A stretch of 64,000 bases of DNA, taken from Macrophomina tecta (Eukaryota; Ascomycota; Dothideomycetes; Botryosphaeriales; Botryosphaeriaceae). The stretch lies in the NCBI GenBank assembly GCA_024180945.1, contig JAKSGN010000007.1, forward strand, positions 5,022,001 through 5,086,000. Direction: 5' to 3'. The notes beneath the pieces were generated by a model that was not told the DNA's origin, searched no databases, and saw only the letters and a list, made by a program, of their open reading frames with translations. Every line of letters begins with the position of its first letter. The first letter of the stretch is position 1. Positions 46,896 to 57,899 of the stretch are shown here, in pieces. Both the position numbers and the translations under genes were made by a program.

Positions 46896-47490
46896 AATTT
46901 CTTCTATTTCTTCTAAGCTTCGGCGACGTTCTGTATAGTAAGAGGCTTTAAAGCCGGAAACTCCTCGTTAAGGGTAATTAAAAGGTCGAGGTCTATTTCT
47001 TCTTTATTATAGTTAATGCTTGATAGTGATAGTACTGCCTTTAAAGCTCTCCTAGCCGTTTTTTCTAAGCTAACTATCTGCGCTATTTACGGTATAAGGG
47101 TATCTTCGCCTTTGTATAGCTTCTCGCTTGTATTATAGCGGATGCCGAACTTAACGCCCTTTATCTTCTCTATGGTCCGTATAGCGTCGTTGAGCGTTAG
47201 TCGGTTACCGACGATAGCATATCTCCGGTTTTAACGGAGTAGGTTGATTAATTCGGTAACGAATAGGCCCACGTCTCGGGAATGTATTAAGACAAGGGGC
47301 TTGTTACCGTCGCCCGGAATAGTAGTGAAGTTGTTGGTAATATCTATCTATATAGCTGGGGTTCGAAAGAGGTGGGATAGGATGCGGGGCGATGCCTAGT
47401 AGTTAAGAAAGAAGCTATTAGAGATAAGCGAGAATTCGAGATTGGTCTTTTCGAGGGCCTCGATTGTCTTAATCTTATAGCGCCCTGGTA
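46896..47490 (-). pseudogene. NmrA-like (NAD(P)-binding regulator family) relic
   Basis: On the minus strand the C-terminal two thirds of an NmrA/isoflavone-reductase-like protein can be followed in one frame. It reads ALEKTNLEFSLISNSFFLNY, then DITNNFTTIPGDGNK, HSRDVGLFVTELI, YAIVGNRLTLNDAI and EFPALKPLTIQNVAEA. Stops at four or five sites match Trp (TGG) or Gln codons mutated in the RIP direction. The N-terminal Rossmann glycine motif is missing. Fungal members sense redox cofactors or bind GATA regulators; this copy cannot function. Confidence 0.75.
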
Positions 47491-47599
47491 GTAGTCCCTA
47501 AATACTTTTCTTTTAGCGAGTACTACTACTTAATAATAGATAATATAATTCTACTTGCGTTTACTTTGTTTTTTCTTTGTTTCGGCACGGCGCTCTACT

Positions 47600-47900
47600 A
47601 CCCGCTACTACTTGTGTTGTGGCTCGGGCTGGTTTCTGCGCGAATTATACTGGTATTGTCGGTGCCGGCAACGCCCTTTCTATAGATTAATCGTAGACGG
47701 AGGATTTTTATATTCTTACTGGTATCTATGACGAGTAGGTTACCTTCTGCCGTGTGTATCCCGCCGTAAGCAACCCTGGTTCTGTCTAGATTATCGGTGC
47801 ATAGGATGGTAATCCCGGCCAGAACTATAATACTAATATGGTTATTTTAACTTAGTCTTAAGGATTATAGGCCTCCCCGCTGCCTTACTGGGTACTCTAA
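47600..47900 (-). other. Unassigned coding-like relic
   Basis: The minus strand gives a readable stretch (AYGGIHTAEGNLLVIDTSKN, continuing about 35 residues) and, in another frame upstream, a Ser/Lys-rich stretch. I do not recognise the family. It may be a broken host gene caught between transposon fragments. Confidence 0.3.
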
Positions 47901-48016
47901 TGTCGATAATGCTATCTTCTCTACTACTAGTAATAAAATTGCCCTTACTAACATCGATATTATTAGCTCTGTTAATCTCTACGGTTTACTTTCTTCTTGT
48001 GTGATGCGGGCCGTTT

Positions 48017-48225
48017 TGTTCGAAACCTAAGTTAGTTCTATTAGAGGATTTCTTGCCGTTCTTAGTTTGTTATCTAGCTATTTTGCTAAGCTAGTAAGTT
48101 ACACCGCTAATTTTACCCTAGTGGGTGGAATAGGTATAAGAGGAGCCCGTACGGCCTTCCTCTACTGGATATGCTAACTTGTCTTTATTAATTATACTGG
48201 GCTGTTAATTAGACTCTTTCTAATA
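48017..48225 (+). mobile_element. Solo LTR of the copia family
   Basis: This 209-bp LTR begins TGTTCGAA and ends TTCTAATA, with perfect target duplications CGTTT (48012-48016, 48226-48230). Its middle (TTTTACCCTAGTG to CCGTACGGCC) aligns with the copia LTRs at 32425 and 38203/46039. It is less RIP-mutated than they are, keeping GTGGGTGGAATAGG and CTACTGGATATGC. Confidence 0.85.
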
Positions 48226-48317
48226 CGTTTTGATTTACGGCTCGCGTATTGTCTTCTGCGGATAAAGCTTCATTGGCTGATAGGATAAGCTATTAACTGG
48301 AAGCACTAGTGGCTACT

Positions 48318-48690
48318 AGTACTACGAATCCTGCTACATTGATGGCGGCATCGACTTTTGCCTGTGTCTACTCCAAGTCGTACTTGAAGGGCTGCACCAT
48401 CTACACCAAGAGGCAGAAGTCGACCATTACGGCTCACAGCAGTACGTCCTCCAGCGCAGTCGAAGGCTACAGTTTCGACCAGTGCCTGTTTACCTCTGCC
48501 TCAGCGGCCACACTTGATCTTACGTAGTCTGTCTACCTCAGCCGCCCTTACAAATCCAGCCTGGGGGTTGGAAGGTCTAGTCTACCACCGACACGCGTAC
48601 TAACTACATTACCTTTCCAGAGTTCAACAGTCCCGGACCCGGTAACTCGGAGAGCAACGCCGCGGCACGTACCGCTTTTTGGCTACTGCA
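48318..48690 (+). pseudogene. Pectin methylesterase (CE8) fragment 1
   Basis: YYESCYIDGGIDF (48318-48356) is the conserved strand around the catalytic Asp. After a frameshift the sequence continues SYLKGCTIYTKRQKSTITAH and GYSFDQCLFTSASAATLDLT. A TAG stands where Gln is expected, then SVYLSRP for the usual VYLGRP. A further shift gives TNYITFPEFNSPGPGN. The N-terminal half is absent. PMEs de-esterify plant cell-wall pectin, pointing to a plant-associated or saprobic ancestor. Confidence 0.75.
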
Positions 48691-48779
48691 CCTTGTTGGC
48701 TTCCGGTACGTACTCCCTGTCTGCTGTCATGGGTGCACCCTCTGGTTGGATTGAGATAAGGAATCCGCAACACAAGCGG

Positions 48780-49240
48780 ATGGTTCCGCCTCAGACAGCA
48801 CCACCGTGTATTCCACGGGCAACTTCCTACAGGAATACAGAACCAACTCCAGGAACGCTTTCGGCAAGTCCAACAATTACGCCGAAGCCGAGCGAGGCGT
48901 TAAGTCTAGCAAGTACGCGTCGCTGTATGGCTGCCACGACTGGGGTAACCAGGACTTATTGCCCATTAGCGACTACTTCGCTGCCTTTAGTTCACTGATT
49001 ATCGGTATTATTGACATGATCTGGGGCTCTGACGCGGGTTACTTCCTCAACTCAACCATCTCGCCCAAGACCGACGACATCAGCCTGACCGCCATCAAGC
49101 GTGCGACCAAAACCGCCAGCTGTTTTCGTATTCGACCAGTCCCACCGGCATCGGTCCCTCCACCAAGATTAGCCTCGGACGCCCGTGGAATAAGCTTGCC
49201 CGCGTCGCTAACCGCCTGAAACAAAATTTTAAAGTATATT
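48780..49240 (+). pseudogene. Pectin methylesterase (CE8) fragment 2
   Basis: This is a second piece of the same family in tandem. It reads STGNFLQEYRTNSRNAFGKS, then SLYGCHDWGNQDLLP (Gln of the active-site GxQDTL), and IIDMIWGSDAGYFLNS (catalytic Asp strand). After a frameshift it continues KISLGRPWNKLARVA (active-site Arg). It covers a different portion from fragment 1 but overlaps it at the Asp and Arg strands, so they derive from two gene copies. Composition is close to normal. Confidence 0.75.
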
Positions 49241-49573
49241 TCCAGCATTTTACTAAACTCTAACTAGTTACTCACGGTAGGCAGGAGGTCAGCTGAATAG
49301 CTTTATAGCAATGACTAAAACCCAATATAGTCGCTATGCTATAATAAATAAAACCTTTATTTCAGTTACAAACTAGACTAAATATACAAAAGACTACTTC
49401 TTCTTCCTAGTAATATAGGAACAGTAGCTCAGCCGCGAGATCAGAACAGGTACATGTAAGAAACAACCGCCATCTCCGACTACAATAGAACGAACCGCGA
49501 TATCCGAGTAAAGTAAACACTTATATACCACAGCACTAAGAGTTCCCCCGGTTGGTGTAAACGCTCTGTTAGG
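49241..49573. other. Intergenic, 3' side of the secreted-protein gene
   Basis: No coding feature. AATAAATAAA-like sequence near 49345 lies on the plus strand, downstream of the PME relic. Confidence 0.4.
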
Positions 49574-50053
49574 CTACTGCTCAACCTGGAAATACCAGGT
49601 TCCGTCGAGACGCGGCAGACGAACGCATTCGATTGTTGTGCCCGCAATAACAGCGCCGGCTTGGCGAGTCTGAGCAGGGACCGTGACCCTAACCTGCTGG
49701 CGTGGCTGGGTTGTGGAGCGAGTGTCTTGGAAGTTGGTGAGAACGATGGCATTGGCGCTCCAGCTGCGGTTGGTAATTTCGACGGTGACGTGATTGGTGC
49801 TTTCGACGTTTTCTGGGACTTCGATATGGACGTCAATGAGATTGTTTGGCCACCACGTTCTGCGCTCCCTTGCATCAATGGCGGCCTGAAACGAGATTCG
49901 CCCGACGTTGTTGACCGGGTTGGGGCGCGGCAAGGCCGACAGGCATCCTCCTTGTCTGGGTTCAAGGCTGAGTTCACGAGGAAGAGCAGCGCAAGATGCG
50001 GCAGATAGCAGCAGGAGGAAAGAGAAGAGATATTTAAAGGTATAGCCGAACAT
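49574..50053 (-). CDS. Small secreted protein, unknown function (effector-like)
   Basis: This is an intact single-exon frame of 159 residues. A classic signal peptide (MFGYTFKYLFSFLLLLSAAS, cleavage near 22-24) precedes a short Arg-containing propeptide-like stretch (LPRELSLEPR, a possible Kex2-type site). The mature part has only two cysteines (37 and 143), enough for one disulfide. It is otherwise beta-rich, with alternating valines (HVTVEITN, VRVTVPA) suggesting a small sandwich fold. No family is recognised. It sits 540 bp from chromovirus C among decayed genes yet has no stops and normal composition, so selection or recent origin is likely. Confidence 0.75.
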   Translation of the reverse strand: MFGYTFKYLFSFLLLLSAASCAALPRELSLEPRQGGCLSALPRPNPVNNVGRISFQAAIDARERRTWWPNNLIDVHIEVPENVESTNHVTVEITNRSWSANAIVLTNFQDTRSTTQPRQQVRVTVPAQTRQAGAVIAGTTIECVRLPRLDGTWYFQVEQ

Positions 50054-50593
50054 TTTAATTGTTTTCAGCGGGGGTTTCTTCCTGTTTAAGATATGTTAGT
50101 TATCAACTAAACGGCGTAGTATAAGTAAGGCAACGTTACCACCTTTTAGATAGTAATAAATGATGAGGAAAATAAATGCTTTTGACAGGAGCTTGGTGAT
50201 GCTATTATCTCAAGACGAAAACTAGTACTATTTATATAAGTCATGCGTAGCGATTGAGACGTTGGTAAACTAAGCTCGTTTTTTTTTTATTATTTACCTC
50301 GTATTTTTAATTGAGCGATGGAGTGCTAAAATGTAGTTCGAGCTATAAGTAACGCTAAAAAAGACTACTGTATACCGTCTTAAGTCGCGGTTTAGCCGCT
50401 AAAGTGTGACAACGTCTGGGCTAAAGAGAAACAAAAAATAAAATTAACGAATACGAGCGCTAGATATGAGCCCGAGGTGTTGTATAAACTTCTACCTCGT
50501 ATATAGTATTTAAAGTTCACCTAGCCGCTATATAGCACCTAGTTCGACGTCGAAACGATTAATAGACTAATCCTAAATATTCCGATATCCGGC
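50054..50593. other. A+T-rich intergenic DNA
   Basis: Upstream region of the secreted-protein gene, with poly-T at 50279-50288 and increasing TpA richness towards the chromovirus. No gene. Confidence 0.5.
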
Positions 50594-51030
50594 TGTTACG
50601 GCACAACCTTTACGGGAGTATAGAAAGGAAGGTAGGGAAGCCTTAGAAGAGACCCTACCTAGAAAGATTATATTACGTAGCTTAGTACGTGACCTTTTCC
50701 CATAGACCTATATGTCGCCCTTAAGAGCCTAGGCTATATAGAGCAACAGTCGCCTAGTATAGCCACGGCGATATCTAGTAATACTAGATTATAGATACTT
50801 TTCTATTTATATATAAACTATACTTCTTAGATAGCTTTGACCTTCGTAGTTAACTTTAATAATAATTTAGTATATTATTAGTAATACGGCCTTCGCACGT
50901 AGTACTTAGTCTTATTACGTATTTGATTTACTCTTACCCTCTTCTTATACCTACTTAAGAAAAACCCCCTTGATAGGTTTTCTCCCTCTTTAGTATTCGG
51001 ATTTCTAGAGGTAGAGGCCCGCTCGTTATA
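50594..51030 (+). repeat. 5' LTR of chromovirus copy C
   Basis: Starts TGTTACGGCACAACC and ends CGTTATA. Its U3 is distinct from those of A and B; its R-U5 is shared (CTTAGATAGCTTTGACCTTC onward). Confidence 0.92.
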
Positions 51031-51119
51031 CTTTAACTACTATTCTTATAAGGAGAGGAAGGCTCTAAGATTAAGTCTTATCGGGTAAGATATTACCCCC
51101 TAACGAGTTTAGGAAATAG

Positions 51120-52500
51120 CAATAGCACTAGAATCTTAAATAAAGGTTAACCTGGTCGAGGGTTAGGTTTAGAATGCCTAGGGGCCAGCTTAGCCCGTAT
51201 AGTAAACGAAGCCTACTAGAGCTAAGCTCTTATAGCTTATTAAGAAGCTAAAGACTTAGAACGCTCAACTAATCGAGTATACGACAAAGCGGAGCGCTAC
51301 TAAGGTTAAAGTAGCGGCACCCGAGAAGTTCGATAGAGATAGAAAGAAGCTCTAATTATTTCTACTCTAGATATAACGCTACCTCTAGTTTAATTAAGCG
51401 CAATTCGATAGCGACGCCGAGAAAGTACTCTTCGCATTAACCTACCTTAGAGAAACGGTAGAGGTATAGATAGAACTATATCTTCGCGACTATCTGGCCA
51501 ACGAATACTCTCTCGAGAAGAGACGAGAAAAGACTAAGAAAATCTTTAATATATATACGGGATTTATAGATAACCTAAAGGCTACTTTTAATAACCGAGA
51601 TAAAGTACGCAAAGCCTCTAACAATATTATAACTATTAAATAACTAGGATCTATAGCTATCTACGTAACTAAGTTTTAATAGCTTATAGCCTACCTTAAA
51701 TAGTTAGACGAGACTTTCCGCGACCTCTTCTATAAAGGCCTAAAGGAAGAAGTTAAAAAGAATATAATTACCTATGAATACCTAGCTATCTTTTAAAAGA
51801 TAATAGACCTTACGTCTTAGATCGACGGTTGTATATATAAATAAAAGATAGGTTCTTAATAAGCTAATACCTTAAAACCCCGCCATAAAAGAATAACCCT
51901 TAAAGGCGAAGACGCTATAGCCCTTAACGCGACTAACTAGTAGAACTCTAAGAAGAGCAATAATAACAACAGTCGAAATAATAATAAGAAGCCTAAAGAA
52001 CCTAATCTAAACTAGACGAACGAGTAGAAATAGCGCTATAAGAATCGACTCTATATTACCTACGATAGTAATAAGTACTTTTCTCCTAAGTACCCATAGA
52101 ACCCTCGTAATAAGAAAGATAGAAAGTAGACCTCGAGCGCCTAGCGCGAAGCATTAGTTATATCCCGCTAAGATAACTACGATACACTATACTAGATAGC
52201 CTACTACGATAATAACTACTAGATATACTAAAGCAGTAAGGATATATTAGAATAATACCCCTACGAACCTTAATAATTCGGTATAATAACTAGGAACGAA
52301 GAAGTTATCGAGACTAATAATATTATTAATAGCTTCCCCTTAGACGAGAAACTCGTAAATAGCGAGACTAGAGAACTATATAACTTAATAAATAGCGAAG
52401 TAGAAGCTATACTAGACTCTATAACCCTTCTAAAACTCGAGCGCCTTATAGCTAAGTATAGAATTAGCGCAGAAATAACGAACGAGAACAATTAACTCGC
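51120..52500 (+). pseudogene. gag of chromovirus copy C
   Basis: Aligned with copy B gag (38880-40240), including the knuckle region near 52030-52100. Numerous Gln-to-stop changes. Short minus-strand frames within it (for example 52270-52491) are shadows. Confidence 0.6.
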
Positions 52501-53079
52501 CTAGGTAATCTAAATTCCCTATAAGAGAGAATTAGCCCTTATAGTACTATAGATATAGCGCTAAGGGACCCTCTAGAAAACTCGAATCGAGTAAAATAAG
52601 AAGAAGTACGAACTTATCGTTATAAAGAAAACCGCGCTCGTAATACTTTATTATTAAGAAATAACTACTTAATAGTAAGTAGACTATAACTTTCTTTAGA
52701 AGTTAGTAAGGATTCTTTATTAGTATAGTACGATAACTATCTAGAATTATATACTCTAGTAGATACCGGATAAGAAACTTAATATACTAACTTTTCGATA
52801 CTAGGTGCGAAAGGACATAGTCTACTAGCGGAAATAGTTATATACTAATAAATAGACTAACTAGAAGTAAGCATACCTTTAAGTTAACGAATAGAAAGAC
52901 TATATATATAGTAAAGTCTACGACTATCTAAAGCCAAAAAACTAGACGGCCCTATAATATTAAAATCGATCTAGGGGCTATAGTCTAGGTCCCTTTATAT
53001 AATATTACGTATATCGAATACGAAAATTCTCACCGGACTAAATCTTTAGAAATAATTTAAAACAAAAGAAACGCTTAAC

Positions 53080-56000
53080 GAACGTCCTATCTTAATACTA
53101 ATTAATATAGGATTAAGCGGAAACTTTATATATAACGAGTTTATAAAATAATATAAGATTCTATACTAAAAGAAGAAAGAGCTATATTCGCTTAGCGAAT
53201 TTAACGAAAAAAGCTTAGTCTACGAAGAAGACTAGGTTAAGATAGAAATAGAGAAAGCAACCCTCTAAATTAAAAACTATTAGAAATAGATCTCTCTCGA
53301 CGTTTAACGAATCTCCGGGTACGATATTATTCTAGATATACCCTAGATCCAAATATAGAAACCTATCTTCGACTTTAGTAAAGAAGACGAAATCGTCTTT
53401 CGAAAAGAGATTAATAATCTTCTATAAAAATTTAGATTATATATAGAAAACGAATTAATAAACACCCTATAGCGACTCTTATCTACTATAAATCGGGAAG
53501 TAGCTAGTATAAGGCCTAAGAGTAGTAGCTATATAGACGACTTTAATAGTAGTATAAGTTAAAACTAGGACTATAACATAGAAGGCGAAGCCTTCTTAGT
53601 AAAATATAATTCTATTATAGAAATAAGCCCTACCGAGCGAAACGATACCCTTAAATTATTAGAAAAAACGCAAGACTTAAACAATAGCGTAAAGCCTAGT
53701 AATAATAGTATTAATAGTAACCTTAAGAAAGGCCTAAGACAGGACTAGAACTATAGTATATAAAACACCGCCTTCTTAGTAAAATATAGTATCTTAAGCG
53801 GAGTAAGTCCTACTAAGTTAAGTATTCCTAAAGATTAGGTATAATACTTATTATAAAGAACTACGCGGAGAAAGCGTAAGGCTAAGAGTAAAGCTTCGCG
53901 AAAGTAATTAGTAGCTACTAAATCTCTCGTAGACGTCTAGATAATCTTAAGAGAGGTATTTAGGCGTATATAACGCTAAGAATAATAGATCTACCTTATA
54001 TATATTAAACTCTTACCGGCGGTATAATAGAGAGTATTAGCTAGAGCCTAACGAAAAAGGCTAAGAAATAAGGACTACCTAACTTCTATTAAAGAAGATA
54101 ATCCTATAAGAATTAAGAGAGAATAATACGATAGTTTAGAGATATAATAGTAACTATAAGAAACACCTCTAATACTAGAAATAGAAACGATATCTAACGA
54201 ATATTAGAACTTAGTTACCGTTTACTAAGAAAAAGAAAAGAAAGACTTACCTAAATATTAACTATAAGACTACGAGATTCCGCTTAAGCTAGAAACGAAA
54301 CTAGCTTATAAGCCTATCTACTTCTTATCGAAAAAGGAAATAGAGGCTTTAAAGAAATATATTAAAAAGAACCTTAAATAAGAATATATTTAGCTATTAA
54401 CGTTATTAGCCGAATATCTAATCCTCTTCGTTTCTAAGAAGAATAGTAAGTTATACCTCTATATTAACTACTAATAACTTAACGATATTACGATTAAGAA
54501 TCGCTACCCGCTTCTACGCATTAACGAACTCTAGGATAAGTTAGGGAATGTAAAGTACTTTATAAAGCTAGACCTCCGGGACGAATATTACTTAGTTAGA
54601 ATTAAAGAGAAGAAAGAGTAGAAGATAGTCTTTTATATAAGACTAGAACTCTATAAGTATATAGTTATACTATTCGGGCTTACTAACGTGTTAGTAACCT
54701 TCTAGAATCTCGTTAATAATACGCTACGCGACTACTTAGATATCTTCTATATAGCTTATCTCGACGATATTCTTATCTTTTTAGAAATACTTAAGAAATA
54801 TAAGAAGTATATTAGAAAGATCCTAGAAATCCTCTAAGTAAAAAATCTATCTATCGCACTAGAGAAGTGCGAATAGCACGTATAAAGAATAGAATTCTTA
54901 GGCTTTATTATTACTCCCGGATATATCGGTATAGACGACTCGAAACTAGACTCTATTAAGAAATAGCTAGTACTAGAGACGATTAAGAAAGTATAATTCT
55001 TTCTTAGATTCGCGAACTTCTATAGGAAGTTTATCTAGAACTATTTAAAGATTACGAAACCTTTAATGCGACTTACTTGGAAGGAGTATAGCTTCTAATA
55101 AAAAAATAATTAGTAGTAAGCCTTTAATTCGCTAAAGCGAATATTTTACGAAGCACCCGTCTTAGAAATATACGATCCCGATAAACCTATTAAAGTAGAA
55201 ACTAATACGTTAGGATTCGCCCTAGAAGTATATCTTAGCTAGCCTAACGAGTAAGGTAGATAGTATCTAATCGCGTTCTATTTAAGAAAGTTTACCCTAG
55301 TAGAGCTTAACTACGATACTTATAATAAGAAACTCTTAGCTATAGTCTTAGTATTTAAGTACTAGAGACACTACCTAGAAGAAGCCGAATAATAGATAAT
55401 AGTATATTATAACTATTAGAATCTTACGCGCTTTACTATAACTAAGGAGCTAAACCGATAATAGATTCGCTAGTTATAAGAATTAGTATTCTATAACTTT
55501 AAGATTATATATAGAAAAGGTATAGATAACGCCGCCGCTAACGCGCTTAGTAGAAGAATAGACTATATAAAAGAAAAAATCAAGCTATAATCTATAGTAT
55601 TATAGTAGATAAGCGATAGATTACTTACCCTTACTAGATAGTCTTTCTTAATACTTCGTATCGAGTTAAACCCGTGGTATTAGAAGATTTAAGAAGTATA
55701 CGCTTAGAACTTCTTCGCGTAGAAACTTTTAGCGCTTAAGAACGACCCGCGTATTATTTAAGATAGAGAAGAAATACTTCTCTTTAAAGAATTAATTTAT
55801 ATCCTAATAAGACTACGAGAAGTACTCGTTAAGAATATATACGTAGTACCCGCGTATAGATATTAGGGCATCGATAGAATAACTAAGAGAATTACGTAAA
55901 ACTTTTACTTTTTAGAATTACGAAAGATAGTCTAGCGTATAGTTTCGTAATACGATCTTTATATCCGAAGTAAAGCTATAATACACGCTCTATATAAATA

Positions 56001-57880
56001 ACTATAACCCCTAGAAGTACCGAAATAACTATAGTAATAGATTATACTAGACTTTATTATGAAGCTACTAGAGTCTAGAGATCTACTTATAGAAGTTAAG
56101 TACGACTTAATTCTAGTCTTTATCGATAGACTTTTAAAGTACATATACTTTTTACCCTATCTAGAGGTATTAAATATAGAATAGCTAGCCTATACGTTTC
56201 TCTAATATATCTTCGCGGACTACGGAATACCGGAAGTATTAGTCTCGAATAGAAATAAGCTAATAAGATCTAAATTTTAGTAAACGCTTATACGCTAGCT
56301 TAGAGTAAAAAATAAACTCTCTATAACGATATACGTGTAAACTAACGGCTAGATAGAATAAATAAACCGAACTCTTAAATAATATCTTTGTTACGAACCC
56401 CCGGGGACAAGGGCTTTATGACCCCGCGGGCTGGGAGCCCGCACGGGAAAAGGCACCGCAGGGGCCAGAAACCCTCACGGGCAGCAGAGCCGCACGACCA
56501 AGGCGCCCGCACGGGAAAACCAGCCTCAAGGGAGGACGGCGCGTACGGACCCAGGCTAGGCAACAACAGAAGCCCACACGGGAACGACGCCCACGCGGCG
56601 CAGCGACACACCAAGGGCAGAATCCCGCAGGGGAAGAATCAGTCACGGAAGTACGCTTGGCCAAACCGGGTAGTAAGTACAGGAGTATACACCCTTGCCA
56701 AGGCAGGAGATGGAACCCGGGAAACCGACTTTCGAGCACGAAGAACGAACAAGAGAAAGGCGGACATATCGTCCGCTCATCAAGGAAGAAGTCGGATTCC
56801 GGAAAACGGGCATTAGCGCCCAAGTCACGTGGGGCCCACCAGGCCCACTCGAGGATCAGAAGCCTTGGCACTGATCCAACTCTCAGATTGATCCAACACC
56901 ACGACTGATCCAACAGTCGTCCTGATCCCCAGATTGTCATAGCTTTCCTACAGTATATAGAACACACTCATTAGGTAGTACTTTGGCCTTCGTGGTCAAC
57001 TCAAGATTCCAATACAGACTTATTGGAGGTAACAAGCCTGACGCGCACCGCGCACCGACCTGTCACGTGATCGCTACCCATCGTTCCAATCCTTTACCCT
57101 TCTCTTGTCCTTCAAGGTAAACCTTACCGCTACCTGACCCTGCTAGGCGACTCCGAAGCCTAGTGGAAGAGGCCGCCGTTACAATCTTCGCTACTACATT
57201 AACTACTTATAGAATAACTAGGCTATATAGCTACCTATAGTATAATTCACCTATAATAGCGCTAAATAAGAATTAACTAACGTATCCCCGTTCTTCGCTA
57301 ACTATAGGTTTAAACTAGACGCGTATAGAGAAACTATTCTAAGTAAAAAATTAGCCTAGAAAGGCGTTCTTAAAGCCGAGTAGCTAAGAGAATTATATAA
57401 AGCTATTAGTCTTAACCTCGAATACGTACGAATTATAATATCTAAATACTATAATAGACGGCACCAGGCGGTACTAAACCTTAAAAAAGAAAATAAAGTA
57501 TACCTCCTTATAAAAAATATTAAATTAAAATGACCGAGCGATAAATTAGATTTTAAGAAAATCGGTCTATTCGAAATTATAGAAAAACTCGAAGAAGTTA
57601 TATATCGACTTAAATTATTTAATACACGGATAAATTCTATCTTTTACGTAGTAATACTCGAGCTAGTACTAGAAAACGCCACTATTCTAGAAACTTAGAA
57701 AGAGATTATACTAGAAAACCCTAATACTAAAGAAGACTAGTACCTAGTTAAAAAGATTTTAGACTATAAGCGGTTCGGTCGTTAGCTTAAATATCTTATT
57801 AAATAGAAAGGATACGGGAACGAGAACAACTAATAGATATTTAAGAATAATATATACCTAGAGCTTATTATAGAATTTTA
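53080..57880 (+). pseudogene. pol of copy C: protease to chromodomain
   Basis: The retropepsin relic is near 53094-53140. The RT catalytic box at 54754-54780 reads AYLDDILIF, the only one of the three copies with YLDD intact. RNase H ends near 55560 (ANALSR). The integrase zinc region is near 55860, and the core is at 56050-56290. The solo LTR splits the core at 56389-57183, and GPY/F-like sequence follows at 57480-57640. The chromodomain relic is at 57741-57830 (YLVKKILDYKRF, then LKYLIK). Stops at Gln/Trp sites still prevent expression. Confidence 0.9.
56389..57183 (+). mobile_element. Solo LTR of the related gypsy family, inserted in copy C
   Basis: This 795-bp LTR runs from TGTTACGAACC to CCGCCGTTACA, with perfect duplications ATCTT (56384-56388, 57184-57188). 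It is clearly homologous to 6246-7017, including CTACAGTATATAG and CCTTCGTGGTCAAC, but diverged by substitutions and small indels. It is unmutated and GC-rich inside a TpA-rich host. GC-rich frames on both strands are not genes. Confidence 0.93.
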
Positions 57881-57899
57881 CCATTAAAATCCCGACCTT

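Noticed and set aside
49480..49977. 165-codon minus-strand frame overlapping the secreted-protein gene
   Set aside because: Out-of-frame shadow; the 159-residue frame has a signal peptide and coherent composition.
52270..52491. 73-codon minus-strand frame (also 55959-56144, 58631-58813)
   Set aside because: Hydrophobic translations produced by RIP-mutated TpA-rich DNA antisense to gag-pol; unlike the zinc-cluster frames they have no conserved pattern.
56375..56967. Frames up to 183 codons on both strands
   Set aside because: Same situation in the second solo LTR (56389-57183).
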